This document shows, in pieces, positions 62,483 to 64,000 of a DNA stretch of 64,000 bases (the first letter of the stretch is position 1; every line of letters begins with the position of its first letter). The notes under the pieces are model-generated. The model saw only the letters and a program-made list of their open reading frames with translations, was not told where the DNA came from and ran no database searches. The translations under genes and the position numbers were made by a program. Source of the DNA: Lachnospiraceae bacterium (GTDB lineage: Bacteria > Bacillota > Clostridia > Lachnospirales > Lachnospiraceae); the NCBI GenBank assembly GCA_017552985.1, contig JAFZNO010000013.1, forward strand, positions 1 through 64,000. The letters run 5' to 3'.

Positions 62483-62514
62483 TTCGTTTCATTCCCCTTC
62501 TCTTTCTCTAATTA

Positions 62515-63303
62515 CTAATTACAATCCTTTACCAACTTCTTGATCTCAGAAAGCATGAACTGCGCATATCCCTTCGCACGTTCCACGTCATATGCCGGCT
62601 CCCCGCCTTGATATTCCCGTAATGCTTCCTGCAACAGTCCATGGTATTCTTGCGGTAAATTCCGAAGGCCCCACTCGCCGCCTTCCCTTTTGGAAAGCAC
62701 CGTTTTCTCTTTGAGATAGGCCAAGACCCGTGCAAGATTTAGCGTCAGATACATGGTGTTTTCTTCGATCTCATCCGCCGCGCCCTCAACGTCATACCAG
62801 ATTGAGTCGACGTAATCCTGCTGCGGTACCTCGCCAAACATTTCCACGATGGGCGCTCCGCACAAGCACTTTCCTCTTGCGCGGATCACCGTGAAATGCG
62901 CCGCCAGATCCTTGTCCGTGCCATTCATCTTCTGAAGAAAACCCTCCGGATCCTCCAGATACCAATTGAGGCACCCTACGGAGAAATGCAGTTCAAATGG
63001 CGTCGGATAGACAAAGGGATCGCAAACCTCACGCTTTACGATGCTCATTTCAATGCCCTTCGCGGGTCCTTCCCCATTCAGCTTTGTGACCATTTCCATA
63101 AAGGATTTCTTGCTTGCGTCCGGCACCACGTCCTTCACCACAACGATGAAATCCAGATCGCTCTTCTTTGGCTGAAAGCATCCCATCACGGCGGAGCCAT
63201 GCAGATAAACGCCAACGAGGTTCTCGCCTAGGATTTCTAAGGATTTCTGCGCGAATTGGTCGATCACCTTTTCATAGGATTCCATTCCCTTATAAGCACT
63301 CAT
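62515..63303 (-). CDS. Aminoglycoside adenylyltransferase-like nucleotidyltransferase
   Basis: The 262-residue protein has YLHGSAVMGCFQPKKSDLDF (nucleotidyltransferase motif) and the AadA-like C-terminal domain with YLTLNLARVLAYLKEKTVLSK. Such enzymes adenylylate streptomycin/spectinomycin, but distant members act on unknown substrates; resistance is not claimed. The start at 63303 has AGGGG upstream. Confidence 0.82.
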   Translation of the reverse strand: MSAYKGMESYEKVIDQFAQKSLEILGENLVGVYLHGSAVMGCFQPKKSDLDFIVVVKDVVPDASKKSFMEMVTKLNGEGPAKGIEMSIVKREVCDPFVYPTPFELHFSVGCLNWYLEDPEGFLQKMNGTDKDLAAHFTVIRARGKCLCGAPIVEMFGEVPQQDYVDSIWYDVEGAADEIEENTMYLTLNLARVLAYLKEKTVLSKREGGEWGLRNLPQEYHGLLQEALREYQGGEPAYDVERAKGYAQFMLSEIKKLVKDCN

Positions 63304-63366
63304 TTTCAATAACCCCTCTTCAAACGCCGTCTGACCTAGGACCTCTGATACAAACCGAAGCACCAA

Positions 63367-63906
63367 CTACTCTTCGATGCTTCGACCCTCTAAGAGCGCA
63401 ATGGCTTCCTCTACGTCAACGGAGTCCACAAAGCGGTTGGGCCATATGAATTCATTGTAATACCGATAGGTCGTCTCGCCGCTCATGTAATCATTGTCGA
63501 AGGTGGAATTCGTACCTTCCGGCACGTATACTTTATAGCCTCGTTCAAATGCCGACTTTATGGTTGCGTCGATGCAGAAATTCGTCTGCAAGCCAATGAT
63601 CATCAAGTCTTTATCCGCCTGCTCTTCCAGGTAAGCAACAAATTCCTTGTTTCCAAAGCAGCTGTTCATCTCTTTTACAAACACCTTTTCGCCATCTTCC
63701 GGCGTTACGTGCTCAGAGATTTCGAATGCCTCGTCTCCAAAGGAAAAACCGGAATCCGGACCGTCATCATGCTGGAAATATATGATCTCCACCTGGTTTT
63801 TTCTCGCAGTGGCGATCAGCTTCTTAACGTTCTCCAGAAAGCTTTCATATGCATATAATTCCTCGTCCGTAATTCCCTTCTGGACGTCGATCACCAATAA
63901 TTTCAC
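63367..63906 (-). CDS. Cysteine hydrolase of the isochorismatase family
   Basis: The 179-residue protein has LLVIDVQKG (Asp7), Lys78 in FVKEMNSCF and QTNFCIDATIKSAFERGY with Cys111, the Asp-Lys-Cys triad of this family. It hydrolyses an amide or ester; nicotinamidase-like and other substrates are possible. It starts with GTG (GGGGGAATT upstream). The following 94 bp to the window edge show no gene. Confidence 0.87.
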   Translation of the reverse strand: MKLLVIDVQKGITDEELYAYESFLENVKKLIATARKNQVEIIYFQHDDGPDSGFSFGDEAFEISEHVTPEDGEKVFVKEMNSCFGNKEFVAYLEEQADKDLMIIGLQTNFCIDATIKSAFERGYKVYVPEGTNSTFDNDYMSGETTYRYYNEFIWPNRFVDSVDVEEAIALLEGRSIEE

Positions 63907-64000
63907 TTTTGAATTCCCCCTTTTCGTACCAAAACAAACTTACGTCAAAAATGCTCTCCCACAAAAATCTTCTTCTCAACAAATACGCGCCTCAGCATTT

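Noticed and set aside
62515-63303. Calling the AadA-like, APH-like and chloramphenicol-kinase-like genes antibiotic resistance genes
   Set aside because: Only the folds are supported. Many family members modify other molecules, and no close match to a known resistance gene can be shown by eye.

Overview
The window looks like chromosomal DNA of a Lachnospiraceae-type Bacillota (Clostridia), with roughly balanced base composition. The evidence is the Gram-positive gene content (DUF5711 protein, MecA adaptor, TagD/TagF-like enzymes, sporulation-type DD-carboxypeptidase, short ProRS behind a T-box leader), consensus -35/-10 promoters with 17-18 bp spacers, and strong GGAGG ribosome sites. No transposase, phage gene, CRISPR array or plasmid gene was seen. 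Nearly everything is on the minus strand. Coordinates use starts chosen from ribosome-binding sites, so several proteins are shorter than the longest open frame.

Layout. 1-270: the 5' end of a 16S rRNA gene and its promoter, reading off the left edge. 0.27-13.6 kb: housekeeping genes (CvpA, DUF5711, LysM protein, galM, the dnaX-ybaB-recR operon, a phosphofructokinase of unusual motif type, DUF975 protein, tRNA-Ser(CGA), ftsH, DUF1846 protein). 13.6-19.1 kb: a permease remnant, trmB, a D,D-carboxypeptidase, an exonuclease and proS with a T-box leader. 19.2-30.9 kb: a ten-gene surface polymer operon (two O-antigen-ligase-like proteins, three or more glycosyltransferases, a Stealth phosphotransferase, a MurJ/Wzx-type flippase, TagD, a TagF-like polymerase and an NlpC/P60 protein). 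It has a consensus promoter, and a terminator hairpin lies in its leader. 31.0-38.3 kb: an RluA-type pseudouridine synthase, MecA, and a DUF1854 gene between two ABC exporters that both carry an N-terminal PH-like domain and a zinc ribbon.

38.3-63.9 kb: a long one-strand run of small accessory enzymes. It holds eight GNAT acetyltransferases, P-loop kinases, an APH-fold kinase, two nucleotidyltransferases, two methyltransferases, hydrolases, KptA, a PARG-like protein, Nudix, TldD/TldE and others. Decayed genes (a SAP-domain protein with an internal deletion, a kinase fragment) and palindromic elements lie among them. The palindromes share a GGGGACG-type core, and in two places they supply the last codons and the stop of a gene.

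The most interesting leads are: the palindromic elements that form gene 3' ends; the leader terminator of the polymer operon; the PH/zinc-ribbon/ABC plus DUF1854 module; the KptA plus PARG-like pairing; an in-frame stop followed directly by a restart ATG in a glycosyltransferase; and an apparent excess of the tetramer ACGT over ATGT/ACAT.
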